A stretch of 64,000 bases of DNA from PALSA-1296 sp038210275 (GCA_038210275.1 JBBQWV010000001.1:124001-188000); one strand, 5' to 3'; positions 33,468-41,478 are shown, counted from the first letter of the stretch. Notes: a model not told the origin generated them from the letters alone. A program made the numbers and translations.

Positions 33468-33980
33468 ATGAGTATCGAGATCAAACCCGTAACAACCTCG
33501 GAGTTCCACATTCACAAGCGAAGTCTTCCACATTGGCAGATCGGCGGCAGAACATATTTCATTACTTTCAGAACAGCAATAGGAGTATTACCGAATGAAG
33601 CACTTGAAATTGTCAAATATCATATTCTGTTCGATCACGCAAGAAGGTATGAACTTCTCTTTGGAGTTGTCATGCCGGACCATGTCCATCTTCTTTTTTG
33701 CCCCTTAAAAAAAGATGAAGCATCATGGTATGATCTTCCCCAAATTATGCGCGGAATAAAGGGGACAAGTGCTAAAAGAATAAATACATTGCTTGGTAGA
33801 TCGGGAAGTATTTGGCAGGAAGAATATTTTGACAGAATGGTAAGGGATGAAACAGAGATGTTGGAAAAATGGGAATACATGTGGAATAATCCTTTGAAGA
33901 TGGGACTGACAAATTCATTTGAAGAATATCGTTTCTATGTTAGACCTGAAGAAAAGGATGCATTGATTCGGACGGACTAA
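33468..33980 (+). CDS. REP-associated tyrosine transposase (RAYT)
   Basis: A 170-residue Y1/HUH transposase of the IS200-like RAYT group. Visible marks are RTYFITFRTAIG at the start, the histidine pair in VVMPDHVHLLF (HUH-type), the catalytic tyrosine helix QEEYFDRMVRDE and the family motif YMWNNPLKMGL. These enzymes nick single-stranded DNA at REP hairpins and are thought to spread REPs. Inverted REP units lie on both sides, and the stop codon TAA (33978-33980) lies inside the right-hand REP hairpin. ATG at 33468 begins after the left REP. Confidence 0.9.
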   Translation: MSIEIKPVTTSEFHIHKRSLPHWQIGGRTYFITFRTAIGVLPNEALEIVKYHILFDHARRYELLFGVVMPDHVHLLFCPLKKDEASWYDLPQIMRGIKGTSAKRINTLLGRSGSIWQEEYFDRMVRDETEMLEKWEYMWNNPLKMGLTNSFEEYRFYVRPEEKDALIRTD

Positions 33981-33996
33981 GAGTCCGTCCCACTGG
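33968..33996. repeat. Family C (REP-like) unit, right flank of RAYT gene
   Basis: CGGACGGACTAAGAGTCCGT then CCCACTGG: the mirror of the left flank. The TAA of the RAYT gene is the loop-side part of this hairpin. Confidence 0.85.
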
Positions 33997-34055
33997 ACTC
34001 AAGGGATCAACGACAAAATTTTCGTAAATTATACATCTAAACTATAGGCACCTAA

Positions 34056-36239
34056 TTGGAAGAACTGCTTCATAAATATTTTGGGTACACGGAATTTCGC
34101 CCTTTACAGCGCGAGATCATTGAAGGTGTACTGAATAAAAAAGACTCCTTCGTCTTAATGCCGACAGGTGGCGGCAAGTCCCTCTGCTTCCAGCTTCCGG
34201 CGCTGATGATGCCCGGGCTAACCGTCGTTGTTAGTCCACTGATTGCGCTAATGAAAGATCAGGTTGATGGGCTTATTGCATCAGGTGTACCGGCAACATT
34301 TATCAATAGCTCGCTCTATCAAGGTGATGTCGAAGAGCGAATGCGTGCCATCAAACGCGGTAAGATCAAGTTGCTCTACATTGCACCAGAACGTCTTGTG
34401 ATGCCATCGTTTCTTGCATTCCTTTCTGAGCTTACAATCTCTCTTTTTGCAATTGATGAAGCGCATTGCATCTCTGAATGGGGTCATGATTTTCGATCTG
34501 ATTATCGTCAGCTTCGCATCTTAAGAAAGAATTTCCCTGATGTGCCTGTCATAGCCATGACAGCAACAGCAACGCAGCGAGTACAAGAAGATATTCTTGA
34601 GCAATTAAAGTTTACAAAAACGGCGCTTCGTTTCAAAGCAAGTTTCGATCGCCCAAATCTTCGCTACTCCGTGCTTCCGAAAGAAAAGCAATTTCCACGA
34701 TTACTTGATTTCTTGAAATCGCATAAAGATGAATCGGGCATTATCTATTGCTTCAGCAAAAGATCAACCGATGCGCTTGCCTCCGCGCTTTGCGATGCGG
34801 GATATAAAGCGCTTGCCTATCATGCCGGACTTGATGGAGAGCGGCGTTCAAAGAATCAGGATAAGTTCGTAAAAGATGAATGCGATATTATCTGTGCGAC
34901 GATAGCATTCGGTATGGGCATTGATAAATCGAATGTGCGTTTCGTTGTGCATTACGATCTTCCGAAATCAATGGCAGGATATTATCAAGAAACAGGTCGT
35001 GCAGGGCGCGATGGACTGGATTCCGATTGCTTGCTTTTTTTTAATTATGGTGATAAGCGCAAGATCGAATATTTTTTCAGCGAGATTCAGAACGAGCGCG
35101 AACTTCGCGTTGCGCGGGATGAATTACAGAATATGCTCGGCTATGCCGAGTCCCGAACGTGCCGCAGAAAATTATTGCTGAAATATTTTGGTGAACATTA
35201 TCCAAAAGATAATTGCGGCAACTGCGATAATTGCGCTCCGAGCGGTAAACAGGCAAGCATTGATGCAACGCGCGAAGCGCAGATGTTCCTATCATGTGTT
35301 GCACGCGTTGATCAGAGTTTCGGAATAAAATATGTGATTGACGTTCTGCGCGGTTCTAACGATCAGCGCATTTTGCATAACCGTCATCACACACTTTCGA
35401 CGTATGGAATCGGCAAAGAGCAGAAAGTAAAATACTGGCAGTCCTTAGCACATGAACTCATCTCCGGAAAATTCCTGGTACAGGATACGAATAATTATAA
35501 TGTCCTGCGCCTTACGCCGCTTGCATGGGAAGTGATGAAAGGTGAGAGAAAGCTTGAGCTTCGAACATTTGATGAGCCGATCAGCAAGGCAAAATCGGAG
35601 TTGCCATCGGCATTGCCAGCCGACCATGAAAAACTTTTCGAGAGGCTTCGCATACTGCGTAAAAATATTGCTGATAAAGAGAATAAACCTCCGTACGTTA
35701 TTTTTCATGATTCGACATTGCGAGACATTGTTGCACGACTACCAAAAACGCGGGATGAATTCTTGAATGTGCTTGGCGTCGGCGAATCGAAGGCTGTAAA
35801 ATACGGAAAACTTTTTATCGAAGAAGTTCACGGATTTCTGCGCGATCATCCGATCGAAAAACTTGATCTGCCAAAAGCAAAATATATTCCTCCGCCGCAA
35901 AGCGAAACAGCACTTGCGACGTACCGCCTCTTTAAGCAAGGGCAGACTCCAACAGAGATCGCAAAATCCCGCGAGCTTGCCGTCACTACGATCATGACGC
36001 ATCTGGAAGTGTATATTGCAAGTGGCGAGATCACAGACATTTCGGCATTCGTCGCTAAAGAGAAGATACCGCTCATCCAAGCCGCCTTAGAAAAGCACGG
36101 CAGCGCCGTTCTCTATCCCGTCATGGAAGCCCTAGGCAAAGAAAAATTTACGTACGATGAGCTGAAGGTGGTAAGGGCGTGGGGGAATGCGAGTACAGAA
36201 GCCCCTATTGTTGATGAAGATTCAGTAAAAAAAAGTTAA
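34056..36239 (+). CDS. recQ: ATP-dependent DNA helicase RecQ
   Basis: A 727-residue RecQ helicase for recombination and fork repair. Motifs: MPTGGGKSLCFQLP (Walker A), IDEAHCISEWGHDFR (DEAH), TATATQ, IATIAFGMGIDKSNVRFVVH, and QETGRAGRDG. A RecQ-Ct zinc site (TCRRKLLLKYFGE, CGNCDNC), an HRDC domain (about 515-590) and a C-terminal helix-turn-helix segment follow. The start is TTG at 34056, where the N-terminal EELLHKYFGY block begins. The last codons differ from two downstream remnants of the same 3' end, and an A8 run precedes the stop. Confidence 0.95.
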   Translation: MEELLHKYFGYTEFRPLQREIIEGVLNKKDSFVLMPTGGGKSLCFQLPALMMPGLTVVVSPLIALMKDQVDGLIASGVPATFINSSLYQGDVEERMRAIKRGKIKLLYIAPERLVMPSFLAFLSELTISLFAIDEAHCISEWGHDFRSDYRQLRILRKNFPDVPVIAMTATATQRVQEDILEQLKFTKTALRFKASFDRPNLRYSVLPKEKQFPRLLDFLKSHKDESGIIYCFSKRSTDALASALCDAGYKALAYHAGLDGERRSKNQDKFVKDECDIICATIAFGMGIDKSNVRFVVHYDLPKSMAGYYQETGRAGRDGLDSDCLLFFNYGDKRKIEYFFSEIQNERELRVARDELQNMLGYAESRTCRRKLLLKYFGEHYPKDNCGNCDNCAPSGKQASIDATREAQMFLSCVARVDQSFGIKYVIDVLRGSNDQRILHNRHHTLSTYGIGKEQKVKYWQSLAHELISGKFLVQDTNNYNVLRLTPLAWEVMKGERKLELRTFDEPISKAKSELPSALPADHEKLFERLRILRKNIADKENKPPYVIFHDSTLRDIVARLPKTRDEFLNVLGVGESKAVKYGKLFIEEVHGFLRDHPIEKLDLPKAKYIPPPQSETALATYRLFKQGQTPTEIAKSRELAVTTIMTHLEVYIASGEITDISAFVAKEKIPLIQAALEKHGSAVLYPVMEALGKEKFTYDELKVVRAWGNASTEAPIVDEDSVKKS

Positions 36240-36261
36240 CCGGAAAATTAAAGTAAAAGAA

Positions 36262-36534
36262 TTGCCATCAACACTAATCGCCAAAAAGATTGCAGTGACT
36301 CCGAAACCTACAGAGTCACTGACAAAGGAAAAGAAATCATCATGGCAAGATTTTTTCGATAAAAAAAAGAAAGAATCAATCGAAGAGTCCGAGAAGTCAC
36401 AACATTTTCCAAAGGCTGAAGTAAAGAAAAATCATCAAAAAAAGAGAACTTCTGCGAAGCGGGTTAATAAAAAATCTACACAAAAGGAAAATATCTCGCA
36501 ATCATTTGGTCAAGTATTTCGCTTGAAGATGTAA
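36262..36534 (+). CDS. Lysine-rich small protein or slipped recQ tail
   Basis: A 90-residue, strongly basic frame beginning at TTG 36262 (SSWQDFFDKKKKESIEE in the middle). There is no ATG and no clear ribosome site. The frame is open upstream without a stop back into the end of recQ, and loss of one A from the A8 run at about 36227-36234 would fuse it to RecQ, adding roughly 100 lysine-rich residues. It could be a separate small protein, a frameshifted extension, or expressed by slippage. No homologue recognised. Confidence 0.4.
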   Translation: MPSTLIAKKIAVTPKPTESLTKEKKSSWQDFFDKKKKESIEESEKSQHFPKAEVKKNHQKKRTSAKRVNKKSTQKENISQSFGQVFRLKM

Positions 36535-36581
36535 TATCCTGAGGCTGGATTTTTCAATCCCCATTTGCTGTTAAAAATACT

Positions 36582-36791
36582 ATGAAAAACGAACTTACAT
36601 TTATCGTTGAAGATGCCATTGAAGGCGGATATACAGCACATGCCCTTGATGAAGCTATTGTAACTGAGGCTGACACCATTGATGAACTTCACGTAATGGT
36701 ACGCGATGCGGTCGATTGTCATTTTGAACCTGACCAAAAACCGAAGATTATTCATTTGCATTTTGTTCGGGATGAAGTTATTGCTGCATGA
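36582..36791 (+). CDS. HicB-like antitoxin
   Basis: A 69-residue protein with the HicB/UPF0150 fold: LTFIVEDAIEGGYTAHALDE and EADTIDELHVMVRDAVDCHF. HicB binds and neutralises the HicA mRNA interferase and usually represses its own operon. There is no separate DNA-binding domain, so it is the short form. The stop overlaps the hicA start (ATGA). The order antitoxin-then-toxin is reversed from the E. coli hicAB order but is common for this short class. Confidence 0.85.
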   Translation: MKNELTFIVEDAIEGGYTAHALDEAIVTEADTIDELHVMVRDAVDCHFEPDQKPKIIHLHFVRDEVIAA

Positions 36792-37030
36792 AAACGCCAC
36801 GCGATTTATCAGGTGATGAGCTTATCTCTGCACTGCGTGTTTTGGGATACGAACGAGTCCGTCAAACCGGAAGCCACGTTCAGTTAGCGACGACTCAAAA
36901 GGGTGAGCACCACATATCCATCCCGCGTCATTCACCACTTCGTATCGGAACATTGAACAAGATTCTCAGTCTGGTCGGGGATCATTTCGGTATTTCGAAG
37001 AATGAAGTATTGCAAAAAACAGTAGGTTAA
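36788..37030 (+). CDS. HicA-like mRNA interferase toxin
   Basis: An 80-residue HicA toxin with a double-stranded RNA-binding-like fold. It begins with PRDLSGDELISALRVLGYERV and has the catalytic-site block RQTGSHVQL (His at about residue 29), followed by HHISIPRHSPLRIGTLNKIL. HicA cleaves mRNA and causes reversible growth arrest. It is paired by overlap with the upstream antitoxin. The pair lies between two copies of the recQ 3' end, so it probably arrived by insertion. Confidence 0.88.
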   Translation: MKTPRDLSGDELISALRVLGYERVRQTGSHVQLATTQKGEHHISIPRHSPLRIGTLNKILSLVGDHFGISKNEVLQKTVG

Positions 37031-37048
37031 CTATCTCATTTCACTCGC

Positions 37049-37118
37049 ATTAGAAAAGCATGGAAGCTCTCGGCAAAGAAAAATTTACGTATGATGAGTT
37101 GAAGGTGGTAAGGGCGTG
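37049..37118 (+). pseudogene. Remnant of recQ 3' end (copy 2)
   Basis: Matches recQ at about 36087-36182: TTAGAAAAGC, then GGAAGCTCTCGGCAAAGAAA and the GAGTTGAAGGTGGTAAGGGC block. About 26 bases present in recQ between AAGC and CATGGAAG are missing, which breaks the frame. Differences elsewhere are few and mostly at third codon positions. Confidence 0.85.
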
Positions 37119-37144
37119 TTCATCAGTGGTACACCGGGAAAGGG

Positions 37145-37507
37145 TTATGGTGGGGAAGTCTTACAAATTGCAACAATCTTATCTATCACCGAATCAATGT
37201 TAATATTTATTTCTTGGGCAGTAAATCTAACAATCCGGTATCCTGCTTCCTCCAAACGCTTTTGCCTTACGATATCTTTTTCTTTCTTCGAAGTCTCATC
37301 ATGAATACTTCCGTCAATCTCAATAATAAGATTATGCTCGACGCAAAAGAAATCCGCTATATAACCTTCGACCGGATGCTCACGCCGAAATTTTAACCCA
37401 TCTTGTTTGCGATTCCGAAGCGCATTCCACATTAGCTTTTCTGTGAATGTAGGATTCTTCCGAACGTCACGCGCGAAAGATGTTAGGTATGGCGGTTGCT
37501 TTCTCAT
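37145..37507 (-). CDS. DUF559 (PD-(D/E)XK-like) endonuclease domain protein
   Basis: A 120-residue DUF559 protein, related to very short patch repair endonucleases. Visible marks are the start TSFARDVRKNPTFTEKLMW, then RNRKQDGLKFRREHPVEGYIADFFC (aspartate in YIADF), IIEIDGSIHD with the E-x-D metal site, and a C-terminal GYRIVRFTAQEI. DUF559 proteins are abundant in Bacteroidota with no settled role. A family D inverted repeat lies immediately beyond its start (37546-37657), and both are bracketed by recQ 3' remnants. Start codon ATG 37507; a mobile-repeat role is inferred. Confidence 0.85.
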   Translation of the reverse strand: MRKQPPYLTSFARDVRKNPTFTEKLMWNALRNRKQDGLKFRREHPVEGYIADFFCVEHNLIIEIDGSIHDETSKKEKDIVRQKRLEEAGYRIVRFTAQEININIDSVIDKIVAICKTSPP

Positions 37508-37545
37508 CCGGCAAATATACTAACTCTTTTCTGTATACTCCGCCC

Positions 37546-37657
37546 GCCCTCACCCCTGCCCCTCTCCCGGAACCTGTATAGACTCTATACAGGAATACCG
37601 GGCGAGGGGTTCTAAATTCCCTCTCCCGGTACTCCGGGAGAGGGGCAGGGTGAGGGC
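37546..37657. repeat. Family D inverted repeat
   Basis: Left arm GCCCTCACCCCTGCCCCTCT CCCGG at 37546-37570 mirrors the right arm CCGGGAGAGGGGCAGGGTGA GGGC at 37634-37657. The interior holds a palindrome CCTGTATAGACTCTATACAGG (37573-37593, split here: CCTGTATAGA / CTCTATACAGG) and a second CTCTCCCGG. The right end abuts copy 3 of the recQ 3' end. Non-coding. Confidence 0.8.
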
Positions 37658-37660
37658 GCA

Positions 37661-37759
37661 GCCCGTTCTCTATCCCGTCATGGAAGCCCTCGGCAAAGAA
37701 AATTTACGTATGACGAGTTGAAGGTAGTAAGGGCTTGGGGGGAATCGGAGCAAAGTTAA
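37661..37759 (+). pseudogene. Remnant of recQ 3' end (copy 3)
   Basis: CCCGTTCTCTATCCCGTCAT then GGAAGCCCTCGGCAAAGAAA and GAGTTGAAGGTAGTAAGGGC, ending with a TAA at 37757. One A is lost relative to recQ, so it is out of frame. Its end (read A W G E S E Q S) may be the original RecQ C-terminus, because recQ itself diverges after A W G. Confidence 0.8.
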
Positions 37760-37858
37760 AGAAACACTATAGTCCCATTTTTTTGCAATATTTAACAGAG
37801 ATAGGTGTTATTCTGATGCAACATAGAGTTCAGATTCGGTATGTAATATGTTTTACCT

Positions 37859-40318
37859 ATGAATATTACTCGCTGTAAAAAAATGAATACTTCAAAGTCA
37901 GAAAAGACTTACTGGTCCTGTCGCACTCAATTATGTTTGCTTTTGTGTTTTTTATATTTATTTCCTTGTCCAATACATGCTCAACAAAATTTTGAATGGG
38001 GAAAAACATACGGGGGTTCACTTCATGAGGCTGCTAATGCAATGGTTACTACACCAGATGGGGGGTATGTGATTGTCGGCGTTACTATGTCTTCTGATGG
38101 AGATTTTGTCGGTATTCACGATGGGTTTGAAGATTTTTGTGTGATGAAGGTAGATAGTACAGGGTCTTTAGTATGGGAAAAATCTTTAGGGGGTGGTTCT
38201 CCTGATGTTGCAGATGGAATTGCCCAAACATTGGATGGTGGATTTGTCGTTGTTGGAGTTACAACTTCGACTGATGGTGATGTTACAGGACTTCATGGAC
38301 TTCAGGACATGTGGGTGGTAAAGTTGAGTGAGTTTGGAAATATTGAGTGGGAGGAATGTTTTGGGGGAAATGCTAATGATTATGCTATGGCTGTTACGGC
38401 TACGAACGACAGCGGATGTGCGATTGCAGGTTGGACACTTTCAAATCGAAAGTCTGCTGACGCATGGATACTCAAGTTAGATCAATATGGGAATCTTGAG
38501 TGGGATAAGATATTTGAGCGTTCAGGCAATGACGTGATCAATTCAATAGTCCAGACTTCAGATAACGGCTTTGCATTAGCTGGGTGGACAAGCCAGTCTG
38601 TCGGAGAAATAATTGAAGGATATAGTCATGACACCGCTGATTTTTGGGTGCTAAAAATTAGTAACAAAGGTGACTTGGAATGGCAGAAAACTTTCGGAGG
38701 TTCCGGAGACGATAAGGCAGCATGTATCATACAAACTTATGATGGTGGGTATGCAATTGCAGGGTATAGTGATTCTAAAGACGGTGATGTGTTCAGTTGG
38801 AAAGATGATACGTTAAATTATAAGGATCGTAACTTTTGGATAATCAAGCTTGATACTGGTGGAGTTTTAGAATGGGAAAAAGTATTGGGAGGATCAAAAA
38901 AAGATCAAGCAAATTCCATGATACAATCAATCGATGGAGGGTTCGTGATAGCAGGTCAAACATCCTCGTATGATGGTGACATAAAGGGATTTCATCCTTC
39001 CCAAAATCTTTACTATGACAACGACGCTTGGATTGCAAAACTTGACAATTACGGCAATTTTTTATGGCAGAAAGCGATTGGTGGGTCGAGTGATGACAAA
39101 GCTAATGTAATCATTCAAGATTTGAATCAAGGGTATACTTTTGCTGGGTCTACAAGTTCTTACGATGGTGATGTCACTCTTCATACAATAATTACTGGAC
39201 ATACTGACATTTGGATAGGGAATATTCAAAATAATGATACAGTTAATTCTATGTTGATTGTCCATGCTATTGATTCAAATTTCCATGATCATAATTTTGG
39301 TGCTATTGAGCGAACCTATAAATTTACAGGTATTGGCGACAGCATAGTCATAGACGATATTTCGCTTAATTGGAAAAGTAAGACCAGATTTACAAAAAAT
39401 AATCCTGACACAAGAACTTTCATAATCCGTAAAGGTGGAGATCTTCGAGTAGTTGTTAAGTACGATCCATTCACACAAGGTAGCGATTCTGTTTATTTAC
39501 ATGTTCTTTCCAATCAAGTAAATTACGAAAAATCATTCTTATTGAGGTGGGGCTCTTTCGATTTGCCTGAAGCGAGTACTCATTTTGAGGTCGAAGAAGC
39601 ATTGTCAAAGAACAAAAAAATAACATCAAGTGCCGGAGACTTAATAAAAATTGATGTTAATTCTTCGAGTTTTATCCCAGCAAATGTTCAACTTAAGACG
39701 CTCAGGTTAAATTTACAGTATAATTCTAATGTTATAAATCTGAGTTCATTGCAGCCTTCGAATTCTTGGAGTTTGAGTAAGAGAAGTGGTATAGAAGGAA
39801 ATCTTGACCTTTTGCTTACTAAAAAAGGAGATGAAGAAATTCTTCCCGGAGACAATATTTTAGCAATGGTGTGTATTGGTATTTTGAATGATTCTACCCG
39901 AACAACAGTACGAGTTAGTAATGCTATCTTTAATGATTTTGATTCGAATTATGCCAAAAGAATTTTAGCACTTCCTTCTTCCAATGACTTTGAAATCGAT
40001 CTCAAGTCACAGTGCGGGGATTCGATTTTGTTAGGATCTATTGACAAAGTCGGTCAATTTTTAATTAACAGCATTACTCCCAATCCAACGGTTTCCAATG
40101 TTGTTATATCCCTTCATATCCCAATAGGACATCAAAAAAGTGGGTATGTTGAAGTCTATGACGCACTTGGCAACATTGAACAGAAACAAGCTTTACAATT
40201 CGATGAGTACCACCCAACAGAGAAAATTTCCTTAAACTTGAGAGGAAGTGGAGTACATTACATTAGGGTAATAACTGCTCTTGGAGTTAGCACCAAGATG
40301 GTTGTTGTCGAAAAATAA
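37859..40318 (+). CDS. T9SS-type secreted protein with DGDV repeats (3)
   Basis: An 819-residue relative of the proteins at 21279 and 22902. After an extended N-terminus with a signal peptide (LCLLLCFLYLFPCPIHAQ), about seven repeats show EWGKTYGGS, DGGYVIVG, SSDGDFVGIH and DFWVLKIS patterns. Residues 480-700 form a different region with cohesin-like character. The C-terminus (about 735-819: ITPNPTVSNVVISLH, VYDALGNIEQK, GVHYIRVITALG) resembles a sorting domain. The gene is more AT-rich than the neighbouring operons and contains many GGGG/TTT codon choices, so it may have a separate history. ATG 37859; an internal ATG at 37883 is possible. Confidence 0.8.
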   Translation: MNITRCKKMNTSKSEKTYWSCRTQLCLLLCFLYLFPCPIHAQQNFEWGKTYGGSLHEAANAMVTTPDGGYVIVGVTMSSDGDFVGIHDGFEDFCVMKVDSTGSLVWEKSLGGGSPDVADGIAQTLDGGFVVVGVTTSTDGDVTGLHGLQDMWVVKLSEFGNIEWEECFGGNANDYAMAVTATNDSGCAIAGWTLSNRKSADAWILKLDQYGNLEWDKIFERSGNDVINSIVQTSDNGFALAGWTSQSVGEIIEGYSHDTADFWVLKISNKGDLEWQKTFGGSGDDKAACIIQTYDGGYAIAGYSDSKDGDVFSWKDDTLNYKDRNFWIIKLDTGGVLEWEKVLGGSKKDQANSMIQSIDGGFVIAGQTSSYDGDIKGFHPSQNLYYDNDAWIAKLDNYGNFLWQKAIGGSSDDKANVIIQDLNQGYTFAGSTSSYDGDVTLHTIITGHTDIWIGNIQNNDTVNSMLIVHAIDSNFHDHNFGAIERTYKFTGIGDSIVIDDISLNWKSKTRFTKNNPDTRTFIIRKGGDLRVVVKYDPFTQGSDSVYLHVLSNQVNYEKSFLLRWGSFDLPEASTHFEVEEALSKNKKITSSAGDLIKIDVNSSSFIPANVQLKTLRLNLQYNSNVINLSSLQPSNSWSLSKRSGIEGNLDLLLTKKGDEEILPGDNILAMVCIGILNDSTRTTVRVSNAIFNDFDSNYAKRILALPSSNDFEIDLKSQCGDSILLGSIDKVGQFLINSITPNPTVSNVVISLHIPIGHQKSGYVEVYDALGNIEQKQALQFDEYHPTEKISLNLRGSGVHYIRVITALGVSTKMVVVEK

Positions 40319-40319
40319 A

Positions 40320-40348
40320 AGTGGGGCGGACTAAGAGTCCACCCCACT
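40320..40348. repeat. Family C (REP-like) unit between convergent genes
   Basis: AGTGGGGCGGACTAAGAGTC then CACCCCACT. It forms a hairpin starting two bases after the T9SS gene stop and may double as a bidirectional terminator. Confidence 0.75.
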
Positions 40349-40357
40349 GGAATCATC

Positions 40358-40663
40358 TTATCTTCCGCCTATTGCTCCGATAAGTATTGCGGCGGATTCG
40401 GAGTCGAGTAGATTATTTTCCTTCTGTATATTTTTCATTGGCGGTTTGATCTGCTCGATTCGTATGCTGCTTGGCTGCGGAGTGTAGCGAAGCATGACTA
40501 TTCTTAGCCTCGCTTCCACATTATCCAATGTTGCCATTTGATCGCCATACGTTTCTTCCACCTGTTTCTGTATGCTTTTTGGTGATTGAACGGTGATGGT
40601 TATGATGGCATACACGAGCACAAGATAACTTACTGTATATGCTGCGATTTTTCCTTTTCTCAT
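40358..40663 (-). CDS. Small membrane-anchored protein of unknown function
   Basis: A 101-residue protein with one N-terminal helix at about residues 6-26 (IAAYTVSYLVLVYAIITITV) and a hydrophilic remainder (EARLRIVMLRYTPQPSSIR) predicted to face the periplasm. GGGAGGAA lies six bases before the ATG, an unusually good ribosome site for this genome, supporting a real gene. No family recognised. It is a lone leftward gene. Confidence 0.6.
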   Translation of the reverse strand: MRKGKIAAYTVSYLVLVYAIITITVQSPKSIQKQVEETYGDQMATLDNVEARLRIVMLRYTPQPSSIRIEQIKPPMKNIQKENNLLDSESAAILIGAIGGR

Positions 40664-41074
40664 TTTGATTTCCTCCCTTATATTAGCTTACCTAAACGTG
40701 CGAGGATTGTTACGATTTTTTCCGCTGGAACCAGTGATTTAAAGGTCACTAATTTTGGCCCGAAAGCTGTGAAACAACAGAGGAGTTTTAGGGGTATATA
40801 AAAGTCTGGTATCTAATTTTTTGGTCTCTGGATTTTTGTCCGTATATTGGTTCGCTGGATGATGGGCACCCATTTGGGAAAGGATGAGCGCATAAGGATG
40901 AAGGATGAAAAAAGAGGGGAAGATCTGAACTCGGATTTAAGGAGATTAATGTATTAAACTGATCATGATTTCTCTTCTCTTTAATCCATAAAAATCTACG
41001 CAAACCCAGTTTCAGATAATAGGGGTAGAATTATGAAAGTGGGAATATTAGTTGATTGAAAACAAAGGAGTTAC
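40664..41074. other. Gene-free stretch
   Basis: About 410 bases with no credible gene. Short frames have no coding character. It holds a small direct repetition (GGATGAGCGCATAAGGATGA then AGGATGAAAAAAG) at about 40883-40915 and no strong hairpin. It separates two leftward genes. Confidence 0.6.
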
Positions 41075-41389
41075 CTATAGCTCGGACGGAATTTCGATCT
41101 CGACAATTTCGCCTGAAATTCTTATCGGGTAGATAGGGATTCTTGGTCCTGCACCGGGCCAGGTTAAACTGCCATCTCGGAGCGAGAAAACCCAGGAATG
41201 TTCGGGGCAGGTGATCTCGTCATCAAAGACCCAGCCATCTTCCATCGAAACTCCCTGATGTGGACACATTGCTCCGCAGCTAAAAAGCTCGGAGCCGGAG
41301 TGCATGACGAGAATCTTTTTGCCCTCAAGTTGCGTGCAAAGTATTTTGCCAGGCTCAAGATCTGATTTTTTGAAAACCTGATGCCACAT
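41075..41389 (-). CDS. Rieske [2Fe-2S] ferredoxin-like protein
   Basis: A 104-residue soluble Rieske protein. The cluster ligands are in CGAMCPHQGVSMEDG (C-x-H) and ITCPEHSWVFSLRDGS (C-x2-H), with the usual two loops about 18 residues apart. No signal peptide or membrane anchor, so it is cytosolic and resembles the ferredoxin component of ring-hydroxylating systems or NirD-like proteins. No oxygenase partner is adjacent. It is divergent from a tri-heme cytochrome c gene; a TATTTTTG element (41417-41424, minus) may be its promoter. Confidence 0.88.
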   Translation of the reverse strand: MWHQVFKKSDLEPGKILCTQLEGKKILVMHSGSELFSCGAMCPHQGVSMEDGWVFDDEITCPEHSWVFSLRDGSLTWPGAGPRIPIYPIRISGEIVEIEIPSEL

Positions 41390-41416
41390 TTCTTATATTT
41401 GTAATGAGTTGTTTTG

Positions 41417-41424
41417 CAAAAATA
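41417..41424 (-). promoter_or_regulatory. Bacteroidota-type -7 element (TATTTTTG)
   Basis: TATTTTTG on the minus strand, 28 bases before the Rieske gene ATG. The same CGTATTTTTGC string occurs on the minus strand before the OmpA gene at 60633. Confidence 0.4.
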
Positions 41425-41478
41425 CGATAGTCTCACCGACTAAAGTGGATGTAATTAAATTAGCAAATAAAAATACTC

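Noticed and set aside
37546..37657. CRISPR-like array in the CCCTC/GAGGG region
   Set aside because: Only one palindromic element with inverted arms; no regularly spaced direct repeats.
40788..41003. Leftward 71-codon frame in the gap before the Rieske gene
   Set aside because: No ribosome site, no recognisable domain, random-looking composition.
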